Of a stretch of DNA of 64,000 nt, positions 16,340-24,935 are shown in pieces. How positions within the stretch are numbered: position 1 is the stretch's first letter; each line of letters begins with the position of its first letter. The position numbers and the translations under genes were made by a program. This DNA comes from Hyphomicrobiales bacterium (GTDB lineage: Bacteria > Pseudomonadota > Alphaproteobacteria > Rhizobiales > Rhizobiaceae). A model generated the notes under the pieces. It saw only the letters and a program-made list of their open reading frames with translations. It was not told the DNA's origin and searched no databases. Where the stretch lies: contig UCIA01000023.1 of the NCBI GenBank assembly GCA_900472295.1, positions 176,522-240,521 on the forward strand. Reading direction: 5' to 3'.

Positions 16340-16966
16340 ATGGCTGTCGAAACGGCGCGTGACGCCTATCACCATGGCGACCTCAGGGATGCGCTGGTCA
16401 AGGCGACGGACGCCATACTCGCCGAGCGCGGCCTCGAAGGTTTTACCCTGCGCGGCGCCGCGCGGCGCGCGCATGTATCGCCCGCTGCGCCCGCACACCA
16501 TTTCGGCAGTTCCGCGGGACTGCTGACCGAAGTCGCCATTCTCGGCTTTGAGGAACTTGCCCGCCATATCGAGATTGAAGGATCAGCGGAGAGCGCCACC
16601 GCGCGGCTGAAACAGCAGGCGGCCGGCTATGTCCGTTTTGCCCTCGCCTATCCCGGCCGCTTCCAGCTGATGTTTCGGTACGACCTTCTGCTGCCCGACG
16701 ACGCGCGGCTGGCGGCGGCGTCCGAACTGGCCAAGGTACCGATCGCCCGCACGACCCAGGCCTTGCTTGGGCGGCCCGAAGATGCGGAACTGGACGAGAA
16801 AGCGAGTGTGATGATGCTGGCGGCTTGGTCAACCGTGCACGGCTTTGCCCATCTGGCGCTCAGCGGCAAGTTTTCCAAGCTCACACCGGAGGCGAAGTCC
16901 CAGCACCTGCTCGACGAGCTTTTGCCGGCGATGCTGGAAGTGCTGTGGCCGGAGCCGAAGCGCTAA
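16340..16966 (+). CDS. TetR/AcrR family regulator
   Basis: 208 residues. HTH region HHGDLRDALVKATDAILAER, FTLRGAARRAHVSPAAPAHH, FGSSAGLLTEVAILGF. The C-terminal domain has the RFALAYPGRFQLMFRYDLL pattern of the WHG-type TetR ligand domain. It is divergent from the SDR-methyltransferase pair (108-base gap), which is its probable target. The first codon lies very near the second half of the inverted repeat, so autorepression is likely. Confidence 0.85.
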   Translation: MAVETARDAYHHGDLRDALVKATDAILAERGLEGFTLRGAARRAHVSPAAPAHHFGSSAGLLTEVAILGFEELARHIEIEGSAESATARLKQQAAGYVRFALAYPGRFQLMFRYDLLLPDDARLAAASELAKVPIARTTQALLGRPEDAELDEKASVMMLAAWSTVHGFAHLALSGKFSKLTPEAKSQHLLDELLPAMLEVLWPEPKR

Positions 16967-17033
16967 CGCTTTGGCTCTTATTTTCTCGCAATTCCGGACG
17001 GAAAACCGCTCACACTTTTCCTGGAGTTGCGAT

Positions 17034-17363
17034 CTACAGGATCGCGCTGATCAACGGCAGGATCTCGTAGTGGAAACCGCGGCCCGAACTCGACACCGGA
17101 TCGCCGTCGGTCACCGCCCTCGCTTCGGCTTCGCTTTCCGCACGCAGGATCAGCAGACCCCAAGGGCCGGCCGGGTCGGCGACAGGGCCAGCCAGGATCA
17201 TGATGCCCTCGCGCAGCTTGCCTCTGAGATAGTCGGCATGCCGGCCCATCAGTTCCCTCTCCTCCTCCGTCATGGTGAAGGCGAAATCTGGCCGCGGGGG
17301 GATCAGCCGGCAATGGAATATTCTTGGAGCGGCAGTCTCACGCGGTCCGTCATTGCTGGCCAT
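17034..17363 (-). CDS. YciI-family protein
   Basis: 109 residues with the ferredoxin-like YciI/muconolactone-isomerase-type pattern: FHCRLIPPRPDFAFTMTEEE, MGRHADYLRGKLREGIMILA, GPVADPAGPWGLLILRAES. The conserved His of LMGRHADYL is the presumed active residue of this uncharacterised family. GAGGGG precedes the ATG. It lies 35 bases after the GST gene on the same strand, so the pair may be transcribed together. Confidence 0.8.
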   Translation of the reverse strand: MASNDGPRETAAPRIFHCRLIPPRPDFAFTMTEEERELMGRHADYLRGKLREGIMILAGPVADPAGPWGLLILRAESEAEARAVTDGDPVSSSGRGFHYEILPLISAIL

Positions 17364-17398
17364 CGGCCCCTCCCCGTGATTGTCGTCGCTTCACCGAC

Positions 17399-18052
17399 CT
17401 ATTCGTCCGGACCTGGTTCCGGCCACGTCTCCTTCGCCGCCTCGGCATACCAATGCCGCATTGCCGGCGTTGCCAGCACGGCATCGACATAGGCGCGCGT
17501 ATCCGGCGCCAGTTCGCCGCCATAAGTGTCGAAGCGAGTGACGACCGGCGCATACATGGCGTCGGCGGCGGTGAAATGGCCGAACAGGAACGGCCCGCCC
17601 TTGCCATATTGTTCCCGGCACTGGCGCCAGACGCTCTCGATGCGAGCGCGCTGCAGTTGGCCTTCGGCGTCGAGCGGCTTGTGGCCCTTTGGCCGGCGCA
17701 AATTCATCGGCCAGCCATAGCGCACTTCGCGGAAGCCGGAATGCATCTCGGTCGCCACCGAGCGCGCCAGCGCACGGGCGCCGATATCCTGCGGCCAGAG
17801 CTTTTTCTCGGGAAACAGGTCGGCCAGATATTCAAGGATGGCAAGGGTTTCCCAGACGATCCTGCCATTGTGATTCAAGATGGGCACGAGGCCGGTGGGC
17901 GAGACTTTCGCCAGATTGGCAAAGGTCTCCGGCGTGCGCAGGCGCACAAAGCCTTCCTCGAAAGGGATCTCCAGATGCTTCATCGCCACCCATGGCCTCA
18001 GCGACCAGGACGAAAAGCATTTGTTGGCGATGATGAGCGTGAATTCGGCCAA
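17399..18052 (-). CDS. Glutathione S-transferase-like protein
   Basis: 217 residues. Thioredoxin-fold N-terminal half with SSWSLRPWVAMKHLEIPFEE and the cis-proline region SPTGLVPILNHNG, then IVWETLAILEYLAD; the all-helical C-terminal half contains FLFGHFTAADAMYAPVVTRF. The Ser-rich SSWS motif replaces the classical Tyr, as in beta/zeta-type bacterial GSTs. It probably conjugates or reduces small electrophiles with glutathione. I use the TTG at 18052 as start because GGAGAG precedes it by six bases; an ATG at 18097 lacks a site. Confidence 0.85.
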   Translation of the reverse strand: MAEFTLIIANKCFSSWSLRPWVAMKHLEIPFEEGFVRLRTPETFANLAKVSPTGLVPILNHNGRIVWETLAILEYLADLFPEKKLWPQDIGARALARSVATEMHSGFREVRYGWPMNLRRPKGHKPLDAEGQLQRARIESVWRQCREQYGKGGPFLFGHFTAADAMYAPVVTRFDTYGGELAPDTRAYVDAVLATPAMRHWYAEAAKETWPEPGPDE

Positions 18053-18228
18053 GACGGTCTCTCCAGAAATTTTCGCCACACTAACCGTCGACTTCACGGC
18101 GGCAAAGCGTTTCGGCGACCAGATAAGCCACCAATGCGACGATGATTTGCATTCTCATCGGAACCTAAGCCAGCCGGCTCCGTTTGCTTCTGGCGAAATG
18201 GAATCCCCATATCCCAGGAGATGCAAAG

Positions 18229-18408
18229 ATGGTGAACAAGGATCAGGTTGCCGGCGTGGCCAAGCAGGTCAAGGGTTCGGTCAAGGAGGCCGCCGGCAAG
18301 GCGACCGGCAACAGGCAGACCCAGGCCGAAGGCACGGCCGACAAGATCGCCGGCAAGGTGCAGAAGGCCTATGGCGACGTGAAGGACAAGATCAACAAGG
18401 CGCTCTGA
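18229..18408 (+). CDS. CsbD-family stress protein
   Basis: 59 residues, typical for CsbD: MVNKDQVAGVAKQVKGSVKE, with repeating Gly-Lys-Ala helices and a DKIAGKVQKAYGDVKDKI end. These small hydrophilic proteins accumulate under general stress; their molecular role is unknown. AGGAG precedes the start. A terminator follows 24 bases after the stop. Confidence 0.88.
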   Translation: MVNKDQVAGVAKQVKGSVKEAAGKATGNRQTQAEGTADKIAGKVQKAYGDVKDKINKAL

Positions 18409-18431
18409 TCCGATCTTTGCAGGCAATGAAG

Positions 18432-18456
18432 AAGGCGGCTCAAGGCCGCCTTTTCT
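18432..18456. terminator. Bidirectional terminator
   Basis: AAGGCGGC-TCAAG-GCCGCCTT followed by TTCTT on the plus strand and preceded by A-rich bases, so it can serve both the csbD gene and the convergent phosphoesterase gene. Confidence 0.85.
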
Positions 18457-18463
18457 TGACCTT

Positions 18464-19582
18464 TCAGAAGGTCAGGCTCTTGCTGAAGGCGTTGGTGAAC
18501 TTGACCTCGCCATGGTCGTCGGCCGCCTCGCCCAACACCACGTCCATGCTGTCGCCGGTTACCCTGGCCAGCGCGAAGCCGCCCATATAGGCGGCCTTCG
18601 GCTTGAACAGGTCGAGCCCGTCCCGGTTGTAGATCATCGGCACTTCGTGCTGGTGACCGTGGAAGATGGCGACGACATTGTAGCCCTTCAGCGCCGCCAG
18701 CAACGCCTGCCGGTCGGCCTCGCTCCACCAGTGCGGTGGGCCCGAACCGTCATCGTCAAAAGTACTCTTGGCCGGATCCCAGCGCTCGACCGAAAAAGTG
18801 TCCCACCCATAGTGCTGGAACAGGATGACCGGTCGACCGTCCGCGGCGTAAGTCGCCAGATCCTGCTTCAGCCATGGCAGGCCGCTCACCGCGCCATGGC
18901 CGGTGTCGCCGGCAAAGCGGTGCGTCTGGACCAGATGCAGGCCGCCCCAATCCCAGGAATAGCAATCGGTATCGACGTCGTATTCGGTGGCCGGCACGGG
19001 CGGCTTGAAGAACACGCCGGGACGGTGGTTGACCTCGACATAGTCGCGCAACTCGCGGCGATACCAGTCGACATGCGGCGGCGAGCCATTCTGGTCGAGA
19101 TCGTGATTGCCGAGCCCGACATAGACCGGCATGTGGACGCGGTCGGGGCCAACGCCCTGGCTGTAGCGCTGGCTGAACTGCAAAAGCTGCGTGCCTTCGC
19201 TGGGCTCGGTGATCTGGCCGCCGCCATCGTCGGTGATGTCACCGCCGACGACAAGGCCAAGCGGCGCGCCGATGCGGGCGCCGGCCGAACGCAGGCCAGT
19301 GGCGACGCCGTCGATCTCGGCCGGCCATTGCCGGTCGGCGAGGCCGTTGAGAGCAGCGACATTGCGCAGCAAAGCGGCGTCGGTCTTGCCCTCCTGCTGG
19401 CAATTGGGGCTGAGGCCGCTCGCCATGCGGCAGGCATGAACATCGGCGATGAACAGGAAGGTGGCATCGATGGGCTGGATGCGCTTTCCGGTCTGGCCAA
19501 GGGCGGCGCGCGGCAGCATGCCGGCCATGGCAAGGCCGGCTGCCTGTGCAAGAACGTTGCGGCGGGTCAGGTTGCGATTCAT
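18464..19582 (-). CDS. Tat-exported metallophosphoesterase
   Basis: 372 residues. The start carries a twin-arginine-like signal (TRRNVLAQAAGLAMAGML, cut near AALGQ). The calcineurin-like core follows: FLFIADVHA (motif I, Asp/His), VVGGDITDDGGG (motif II, Asp), GLGNHDLDQN (motif III, Asn/His), ILFQHYGWD, and FHGHQHEVPM (motif V, His-x-His). A two-metal phosphoesterase acting in the periplasm is therefore likely; the substrate is unknown. The start at 19582 is chosen for the signal peptide, although its ribosome site is weak. Confidence 0.85.
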   Translation of the reverse strand: MNRNLTRRNVLAQAAGLAMAGMLPRAALGQTGKRIQPIDATFLFIADVHACRMASGLSPNCQQEGKTDAALLRNVAALNGLADRQWPAEIDGVATGLRSAGARIGAPLGLVVGGDITDDGGGQITEPSEGTQLLQFSQRYSQGVGPDRVHMPVYVGLGNHDLDQNGSPPHVDWYRRELRDYVEVNHRPGVFFKPPVPATEYDVDTDCYSWDWGGLHLVQTHRFAGDTGHGAVSGLPWLKQDLATYAADGRPVILFQHYGWDTFSVERWDPAKSTFDDDGSGPPHWWSEADRQALLAALKGYNVVAIFHGHQHEVPMIYNRDGLDLFKPKAAYMGGFALARVTGDSMDVVLGEAADDHGEVKFTNAFSKSLTF

Positions 19583-19709
19583 GGTCCGAGTTTCAGCACA
19601 GCCAGCGCCCCGCCGTCCAGTTGCCATGCGCCGCAGGTCGATACGGCAGTGCGGCACTGGCATTTTTTGCGATGCCGGTGCTCAATGTGCGCGGGCAGAG
19701 GAGGATTTC

Positions 19710-20303
19710 ATGAAAACCGGATCGATTGGCATAGCGCTGGCTATGTTGCTGCCGGCGGGTGCAGCGCATGCCGCCGATTGCGTCGACGCAAAATCCGCCA
19801 AGGCCGGCTTCGTTTTGGAAATGCCCGGCATCCGCAGCGAGTTCCGGCCGGCGGCCGGCGGCATGGTCTCCGTCGCCAACACCTACGGATCGCAATCGCC
19901 GCAGACGCAGTTCCTGTTCCGTGGCCTGGTGGAGGTGTTTCGCGACAGCGATACCGGCCGGGTGGCGACGATCCCGTTTTCCGACCTGCGCAAACTGTTT
20001 CCGCTCAAGACGGGAGCCAAGAGCACGATCGAATTCGTCGAACTGTCGCCGAACAAGCAGCCGAAGAGCACCAAGACGCTGAGCCTGGTCGTCAAGGGCA
20101 AGGAGACGTTCAGTGTCGGCGACTGCAAATACAATGTGCTGGCCGTCCAGGAGACCTTCAAGAACGGCGCCGGCGAGACGCTGGATACGTTCACCGCGCT
20201 CTATGCACCCGATCTGCAAGCGTCTCTCGCCCGGCGCTACGATGAAGGAACCAGCGCCGAATCGGTGAACGGTTACACCTCGATCAAGCCGCTTTCCAAT
20301 TAG
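19710..20303 (+). CDS. Exported protein of unknown function
   Basis: 197 residues. Signal peptide GSIGIALAMLLPAGAAHAAD cleaved after AHA, so it is periplasmic. The mature part is mainly beta in composition (VSVANTYGSQSPQTQFLFRG, TIEFVELSP, TLSLVVKGKETFSVGDCKYN) with two cysteines, at the start and in GDCKY, that could pair. Not recognised. AGGAGG precedes the start. It is divergent from the phosphoesterase gene, which is also exported. Confidence 0.65.
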   Translation: MKTGSIGIALAMLLPAGAAHAADCVDAKSAKAGFVLEMPGIRSEFRPAAGGMVSVANTYGSQSPQTQFLFRGLVEVFRDSDTGRVATIPFSDLRKLFPLKTGAKSTIEFVELSPNKQPKSTKTLSLVVKGKETFSVGDCKYNVLAVQETFKNGAGETLDTFTALYAPDLQASLARRYDEGTSAESVNGYTSIKPLSN

Positions 20304-20321
20304 ATCTCCAGCCCCTCTGCC

Positions 20322-21008
20322 TCAAGGTTTTCCCGGCCGCAGCAGGATCCTGCTACGCCGCTTCGCTCTGCTCGGGAATGGTGGCGTTGAGCTGCCTTCG
20401 AGCTCGGCCAGGCAATCGCGCAGCACGCTGGCATCCTGCGCCGCCTTGGCCATCGACATGGCGCCGGAATAGGCGGCGATGGCAAGGGCTGCAAAGCGTT
20501 CGGGGTCGGTGCCCTGCTCCCTGCCAGCCTGCTGGTCGGCTCGCACCTTGTCGGCGATCGCCTGGCGCCATCCGGCAAAGATGCCGGCCAAGGCGAGGCG
20601 GAAATCCGGATCGGCAAGCGACAGTTCATGCGCCAGATTGTTGAGCGGGCAGCCGCGCACGAAACCTTGCTGTTCCAGCTCAGCCGCCACCGCCTCGAAC
20701 ACCGCGCGCACGCCTTCGCGCGCCGAGTTCGCGCCTTGCACCGGCGCGATCCAGGTGTCCTCGACGGCACCCGCCACCCGCTCCTCGATCACCGCCAGGG
20801 TCAGCGCCTTCTTGGTCGAGAAATGATGATGCAGCGCGCCGCCGGAGACGCCGGCGGTAGCCATCATCTCGCCAAGGGCCGATGCATGATAGCCGCGCGC
20901 CTGGAACGATGCTTCGGCGACATCGAGCACCTTGTTGCGCAGGCCTTCGGGATCGTTGGTGCGTTTTCGCGGCGGCCCTTTTGCGGCCAGAACAATCTCT
21001 GCTGACAT
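20322..21008 (-). CDS. TetR regulator, LmrA/YxaF-like
   Basis: 228 residues. HTH: LRNKVLDVAEASFQARGYHA, ALGEMMATAGVSGGALHHHF, TKKALTLAVIEERV. The ligand domain with FVRGCPLNNLAHELS and AGWRQAIADKVRADQQAG resembles the LmrA/YxaF group and the TetR at 10167. The start at 21008 leaves a 38-residue N-terminal arm. It is divergent from the NIPSNAP gene; the interval holds an ACCGGTCT site and an AAAACAGGA inverted repeat. Confidence 0.85.
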   Translation of the reverse strand: MSAEIVLAAKGPPRKRTNDPEGLRNKVLDVAEASFQARGYHASALGEMMATAGVSGGALHHHFSTKKALTLAVIEERVAGAVEDTWIAPVQGANSAREGVRAVFEAVAAELEQQGFVRGCPLNNLAHELSLADPDFRLALAGIFAGWRQAIADKVRADQQAGREQGTDPERFAALAIAAYSGAMSMAKAAQDASVLRDCLAELEGSSTPPFPSRAKRRSRILLRPGKP

Positions 21009-21025
21009 TTGCCAACGATAGCAGA

Positions 21026-21079
21026 TTGACAAAACAGGACAACCGGTCTGTTTTATAAACCGGATGATCATCCTGTTTT
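21026..21079. promoter_or_regulatory. Promoter and operator region of NIPSNAP/TetR pair
   Basis: TTGACA (21026-21031) is a clear -35 for the plus-strand gene. AAAACAGGA (21031-21039) and TCCTGTTTT (21071-21079) are perfect inverted repeats, and GACAACCGGTCT (21038-21049) matches 12 bases of the control region of the other LmrA-like TetR at 10821-10832. Confidence 0.55.
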
Positions 21080-21091
21080 GGAGACGACGCA

Positions 21092-21865
21092 ATGACCCTG
21101 CCCCTCAGCGTGCCTGCAACGGCCAGCCTGCTCGCTTCGCCTGTCGTCGAACTGCGGCAATACACGCTGAAACCCAACCGGCGAGAGACGCTGATCGACA
21201 TCTTCGACAGTCACTTCATCGAAGGCCAGGAAGACGCCGGGATGACCATCATCGGCCAGTTCCGCGACCTCGACCGGCCCGATATGTTCGTCTGGCTGCG
21301 CGGTTTTGACGGTATGGAAGCGCGGAAGGACGCGCTTACCGCCTTCTATGACGGGCCGGTGTGGGCGGCGCACCGCGATGCCGCGAATGCAACGATGATC
21401 GATTCCGACGATGTTCTGCTGCTGAAGCCGGCATGGCCTGGCGCCGGTTTCGACCTGTCGGGGTTGCAACGGGGCGCATTGCCGGAGGTGGGAAAGCCGA
21501 GCCTGGACAATCGCTTGAGCGGTATTGTTGTCATCCAGATTCATCACCTGCGGCCTGGCGCGGAGGCCGATTTCGCCGGCAATTTCGAAACCGATGCCGT
21601 TCCGATCCTTACGGCCGCCGGTGGACGATTGCTCGGTGCCTTCAAAACCGAACACGCCGAAAACAGCTTTCCCCGCCTGCCGGTGCGCCTGGGCGAAAAC
21701 GTCTTCATCGCCGCCACAGGCTTCGACAGTGCCGAAACGCATGCCCGTTACGAAGCAGCGCTTGCCGCCTCGCCCCGATGGCAAGCGCTAAGACAAGCGG
21801 CTGATATTGCCGGGCCAACCGAGGCCTTACGGCTGACGCCGACATCGCAGTCGTTGTTGCGGTAA
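21092..21865 (+). CDS. NIPSNAP-family protein
   Basis: 257 residues containing two dimeric alpha/beta-barrel-like halves: VVELRQYTLKPNRRETLIDI and GQFRDLDRPDMFVWLRGFDG in the first, IVVIQIHHLRPGAEADF in the second. The VELRxYTxKPG-like start is the mark of NIPSNAP domains. Bacterial members have no settled function; some bind or modify small hydrophobic molecules. GGAG precedes the ATG. Probably regulated by the divergent TetR. Confidence 0.82.
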   Translation: MTLPLSVPATASLLASPVVELRQYTLKPNRRETLIDIFDSHFIEGQEDAGMTIIGQFRDLDRPDMFVWLRGFDGMEARKDALTAFYDGPVWAAHRDAANATMIDSDDVLLLKPAWPGAGFDLSGLQRGALPEVGKPSLDNRLSGIVVIQIHHLRPGAEADFAGNFETDAVPILTAAGGRLLGAFKTEHAENSFPRLPVRLGENVFIAATGFDSAETHARYEAALAASPRWQALRQAADIAGPTEALRLTPTSQSLLR

Positions 21866-21970
21866 TGGATCGGCCCGCGGCCAACCGAAGTTCATACTGA
21901 GCGATAGGCCGGCAGCTTGACCGGTCTTGCCGATCGGCATTGCTTTCCCAGGCAACAGCGAGATAGTTCG

Positions 21971-22188
21971 ATGCGACTTCTGGGAAAACGGGCACTGGTC
22001 ACCGGCGGCTCGGATGGCATTGGCCTGGCCATATCGGAAGCCTTCTTGCGCAAAGGTGCCGATGTGCTGATCGTCGCATCGGCCAGACCAGCGACCTTGC
22101 CGGCATCGCGGTCTATCTCGCCAGCGACGAGGCGGCGTGGACCAGCGGCGGGATATTTGCGATCGATGGCGGGTATACGGCGGGGTAG
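21971..22188 (+). pseudogene. Internally deleted short-chain dehydrogenase
   Basis: The first 35 or so codons read RLLGKRALVTGGSDGIGLAI and continue to FLRKGADVLIV, the cofactor-binding start of an SDR. After about 22079 the reading continues in another frame as AGIAVYLASDEAAWTSGGIF and AIDGGYTAG-stop, which is the SDR C-terminus. A normal enzyme has about 250 residues, so some 170 codons of the middle, including the Ser-Tyr-Lys active site, are gone and the junction is out of frame. Confidence 0.85.
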
Positions 22189-22194
22189 CGCTCG

Positions 22195-22242
22195 GTGAAG
22201 CTGCCGATCTCCTCCTTCGTGGGGGAGATTGGCAGTTCCTTC
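22195..22242. repeat. Intergenic palindromic repeat, copy 1
   Basis: GTGAAGCTGCCGATCTCC and GGAGATTGGCAGTTCCTTC form a long imperfect hairpin. A second copy, with the same arms and another loop, lies in the prophage at 60803-60849. Such mosaic palindromes are common between genes of Mesorhizobium. Confidence 0.75.
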
Positions 22243-22335
22243 AACCGATTCGCATCTCTCCCCCCAGCAATCTCCGCTTGAAGCGATTTGTGCAACGCGA
22301 TACGCCGTTGCCGAATTCGATCGTCGGAGAGACAC

Positions 22336-23733
22336 GTGACCGCTGCCAAAACCAGAACCGAAACCGACACATTCGGCCCCATCGAGGTTGCCGCCGACCG
22401 TTACTGGGGCGCGCAGGCGCAGCGTTCCCTCGGCAATTTCAGGATAGGCTGGGAGAAGCAGCCGGCCTCGATCGTGCGTGCGCTGGGCATCGTCAAGCGG
22501 GCGGCGGCGGAAGCCAATATGGAGCTGAAGCGGCTCGATCCCTCAGTCGGCAAGGCGGTCGTCGAGGCGGCGCAAGAAGTCATCGACGGCAAGCTCAACG
22601 ATCATTTCCCGCTGGTGGTGTGGCAGACCGGTTCGGGCACGCAGTCCAACATGAACGCCAATGAGGTGATCTCCAACCGGGCGATCGAACTTCTGGGCGG
22701 CGTCATGGGTTCGAAGAAGCCGGTGCATCCCAACGACCACGTCAATATGAGCCAGTCGTCGAACGACACCTATCCGACAGCCATGCACATCGCCTGCGCC
22801 GAGCGCATCGTGCACGATCTCTTGCCGGCGCTGAAGCATTTGCACGCCGCGCTCGAGGCCAAGACCAAGGCCTTCGCCCACATCATCAAGATCGGCCGCA
22901 CCCACACGCAGGACGCTACTCCCCTCACGCTCGGCCAGGAATTTTCGGGCTATGCCGCCCAAGTCGCCTCCTCGATCCAGCGCATCGAGATGACGCTGCC
23001 CGGCCTGCAGGAGCTGGCGCAGGGCGGCACTGCGGTCGGCACCGGCCTTAACGCACCGGTCGGCTTCGCCGAGAAGGTGGCGGCGCGCATCGCCGATATC
23101 ACCGGCATCGCCTTCGTCACCGCGCCGAACAAGTTCGAGGCGCTGGCCGCGCACGATTCCATGGTGTTCTCGCACGGCGCCATCAACGCGGCGGCCGCGG
23201 CACTGTTCAAGATCGCCAATGACATCCGTTTCCTCGGTTCCGGCCCGCGCTCGGGTTTGGGCGAGCTGTCGCTGCCTGAGAACGAGCCGGGCTCCTCGAT
23301 CATGCCGGGCAAGGTCAACCCGACCCAGTGCGAGGCGTTGACCCAGGTCTGCGTGCAGGTGTTCGGCAACAATGCCTCGCTGACTTTCGCCGGCAGCCAG
23401 GGCCATTTCGAGCTCAACGTCTACAACCCGCTGATGGCCTACAATTTCCTGCAGTCGGTGCAGCTGCTCGCCGACGCATCGATCTCCTTCACCGACAATT
23501 GCGTCGTCGGCATCGAGGCGCGCGAAGACAACATCAAGGCGGCGCTCGACCGCTCTTTGATGCTGGTGACCGCACTTGCACCCACAATCGGCTATGACAA
23601 TGCCGCCAAGATCGCCAAGACCGCGCACAAGAAAGGCACGACCTTGCGAGAGGAAGCGCTGGCGACCGGGCTGGTCAGCGAGGCCGACTATGACCGGCTG
23701 GTGCGGCCCGAGGACATGACGCATCCGGGGTAA
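22336..23733 (+). CDS. fumC: Class II fumarate hydratase
   Basis: 465 residues, full length for the iron-independent homotetrameric fumarase of the TCA cycle, which interconverts fumarate and malate. Seen: WQTGSGTQSNMNANEV (substrate loop), HPNDHVNMSQSSNDTYPTAM, IGRTHTQDATPLTLGQEFSG (catalytic His), and the signature GSSIMPGKVNPTQCE. The start is a GTG (22336) with GGAGAG upstream, matching the family's N-terminus; the ATG at 22288 lies in the preceding intergenic region. Confidence 0.96.
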   Translation: MTAAKTRTETDTFGPIEVAADRYWGAQAQRSLGNFRIGWEKQPASIVRALGIVKRAAAEANMELKRLDPSVGKAVVEAAQEVIDGKLNDHFPLVVWQTGSGTQSNMNANEVISNRAIELLGGVMGSKKPVHPNDHVNMSQSSNDTYPTAMHIACAERIVHDLLPALKHLHAALEAKTKAFAHIIKIGRTHTQDATPLTLGQEFSGYAAQVASSIQRIEMTLPGLQELAQGGTAVGTGLNAPVGFAEKVAARIADITGIAFVTAPNKFEALAAHDSMVFSHGAINAAAAALFKIANDIRFLGSGPRSGLGELSLPENEPGSSIMPGKVNPTQCEALTQVCVQVFGNNASLTFAGSQGHFELNVYNPLMAYNFLQSVQLLADASISFTDNCVVGIEAREDNIKAALDRSLMLVTALAPTIGYDNAAKIAKTAHKKGTTLREEALATGLVSEADYDRLVRPEDMTHPG

Positions 23734-23777
23734 GCAATTCCAGGGAAAGTGCTTTGCGGTTTGCCGTCCGGAGTTGC
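23734..23777. repeat. Hairpin repeat after fumC
   Basis: GCAATTCC ... GGAGTTGC ends enclose AGGGAAAGTGCTTTGCGGTT. From memory this closely resembles a short hairpin sequence found in many intergenic regions of rhizobia; no second copy was seen in this window. Confidence 0.4.
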
Positions 23778-23968
23778 GTCTAGCTAGAAGCCGGATTTTG
23801 CGGCGGGACAATTTGCTCCCGCCGTTGCTGCCCGCGACACGAATTTTGCGTCGGTCGAGCGATCTCGAAAATGTACGCCCTGTGAACAATGTGTCGCCAG
23901 ACTGGCAGCTTTGGTGAACAGTCGGCTTGGTCTATCTGACGGGGCATCAACCCTTTTGGAGAGCCACC

Positions 23969-24391
23969 ATGTCCATCAACACTTCCACTGCCGGCGCCGG
24001 CACCGCGTCCAACAACTCCGCCACCATCCTGCTCGGCCGCATTCTCATCGCCGTCATCTTCCTGCTTTCCGGCTTCGGCAAGCTCACCGCCATCTCCGGC
24101 ACCGCCGGCTATTTCGGCGCCATGGGCCTGCCGGTGCCGACCGTGACGGCCATTGTCGTCGGCCTGATCGAGCTGCTCGGCGGCCTTGCCATCCTCGTCG
24201 GTTTCCAGACCCGTATCACCGCCTGGGGTCTCGCCATCTTCACCATCGCAACGGCTCTCGTGGCTCACACCGGCTGGGCCGACCAGAACCAGATGATTCA
24301 TTTCCTGAAGAACCTGGCCATCACCGGCGGTTTCCTGGTGCTGGCTTCGTCGGGCCCTGGCGCCTACTCGATCGACGCCAAGCGCGGCTGA
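23969..24391 (+). CDS. DoxX-family membrane protein
   Basis: 140 residues, four membrane segments. The family start LLGRILIAVIFLLSGFGKL, then AGYFGAMGLP and VVGLIELLGGLAILVGFQTR, are characteristic of DoxX. Members sit in the inner membrane and are linked to redox stress or thiosulfate metabolism, but the role of this branch is not settled. GGAGAG precedes the ATG. A terminator follows, so it is transcribed separately from the second DoxX gene 139 bases on. Confidence 0.88.
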   Translation: MSINTSTAGAGTASNNSATILLGRILIAVIFLLSGFGKLTAISGTAGYFGAMGLPVPTVTAIVVGLIELLGGLAILVGFQTRITAWGLAIFTIATALVAHTGWADQNQMIHFLKNLAITGGFLVLASSGPGAYSIDAKRG

Positions 24392-24416
24392 ACCAGCCTT
24401 CGAAATACCCGGAATC

Positions 24417-24450
24417 AAAAAGCGGCGCGGAATTTTCCGCGCCGCTTTTC
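24417..24450 (+). terminator. Perfect 15-base hairpin terminator
   Basis: AAAAGCGGCGCGGAA-TT-TTCCGCGCCGCTTTT with a run of T on the far side; it ends the first DoxX transcript. Confidence 0.92.
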
Positions 24451-24530
24451 GTTGTCTGTTTAACTTGCCAGTATCAGGACCGGCCAGGATCAGGACCGGG
24501 ACGACCGGCAGATCGACAACGGAGACGACC

Positions 24531-24935
24531 ATGCCCCGCGACGCATTGCTTCTGCTATCCAGGCTGCTGTTCGCCGCCCTGTTCATCCCCTCCGGCTATC
24601 ATGCGCTTGCCGACATTGCCGGCACATCAGGCTATTTCGCCGGCCTCGGCATGCCGCTGCCGACGCTCGCCGCCTGGGGAACAGGCCTGTTCGAGCTGAT
24701 CGCCGGGCTCTTGATCCTTGTCGGCTTGCAGACGCCCGTCGTGGCACTGCTGCTTGCCTCTTTCTGCATCGTCGCAGGCTCCATCGGCCATTACGGCCAG
24801 GGTGGCGACGACCCGATGCTCGCCTTCATGCACCAGCAGATGCTGATGAAGGATATTGCCATCGCCGGCGGCTTCCTGGCGCTGGCGATGGCCGGCGCGG
24901 GAGCATGGTCGATCGATGGGCGCCGCGCGGTTTGA
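24531..24935 (+). CDS. DoxX-family membrane protein, second copy
   Basis: 134 residues, four membrane segments, paralogous to the preceding gene: LLLLSRLLFAALFIPSGYHA, SGYFAGLGMPLPTLAAWGTG, FELIAGLLILVGLQTPVVAL, and the closing MAGAGAWSIDGRR that matches SSGPGAYSIDAKR of its neighbour. GGAG precedes the ATG at 24531. The loop between the third and fourth segments is longer and polar (GHYGQGGDDPMLAFMHQQ). Confidence 0.87.
   Translation: MPRDALLLLSRLLFAALFIPSGYHALADIAGTSGYFAGLGMPLPTLAAWGTGLFELIAGLLILVGLQTPVVALLLASFCIVAGSIGHYGQGGDDPMLAFMHQQMLMKDIAIAGGFLALAMAGAGAWSIDGRRAV

Noticed and set aside
18512..20245. 577-codon plus-strand frame
   Set aside because: Antisense to the phosphoesterase for most of its length and then out of frame with the exported protein; no domain seen.
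22543..23889. 448-codon minus-strand frame
   Set aside because: Antisense shadow of fumC, which has all fumarase motifs.
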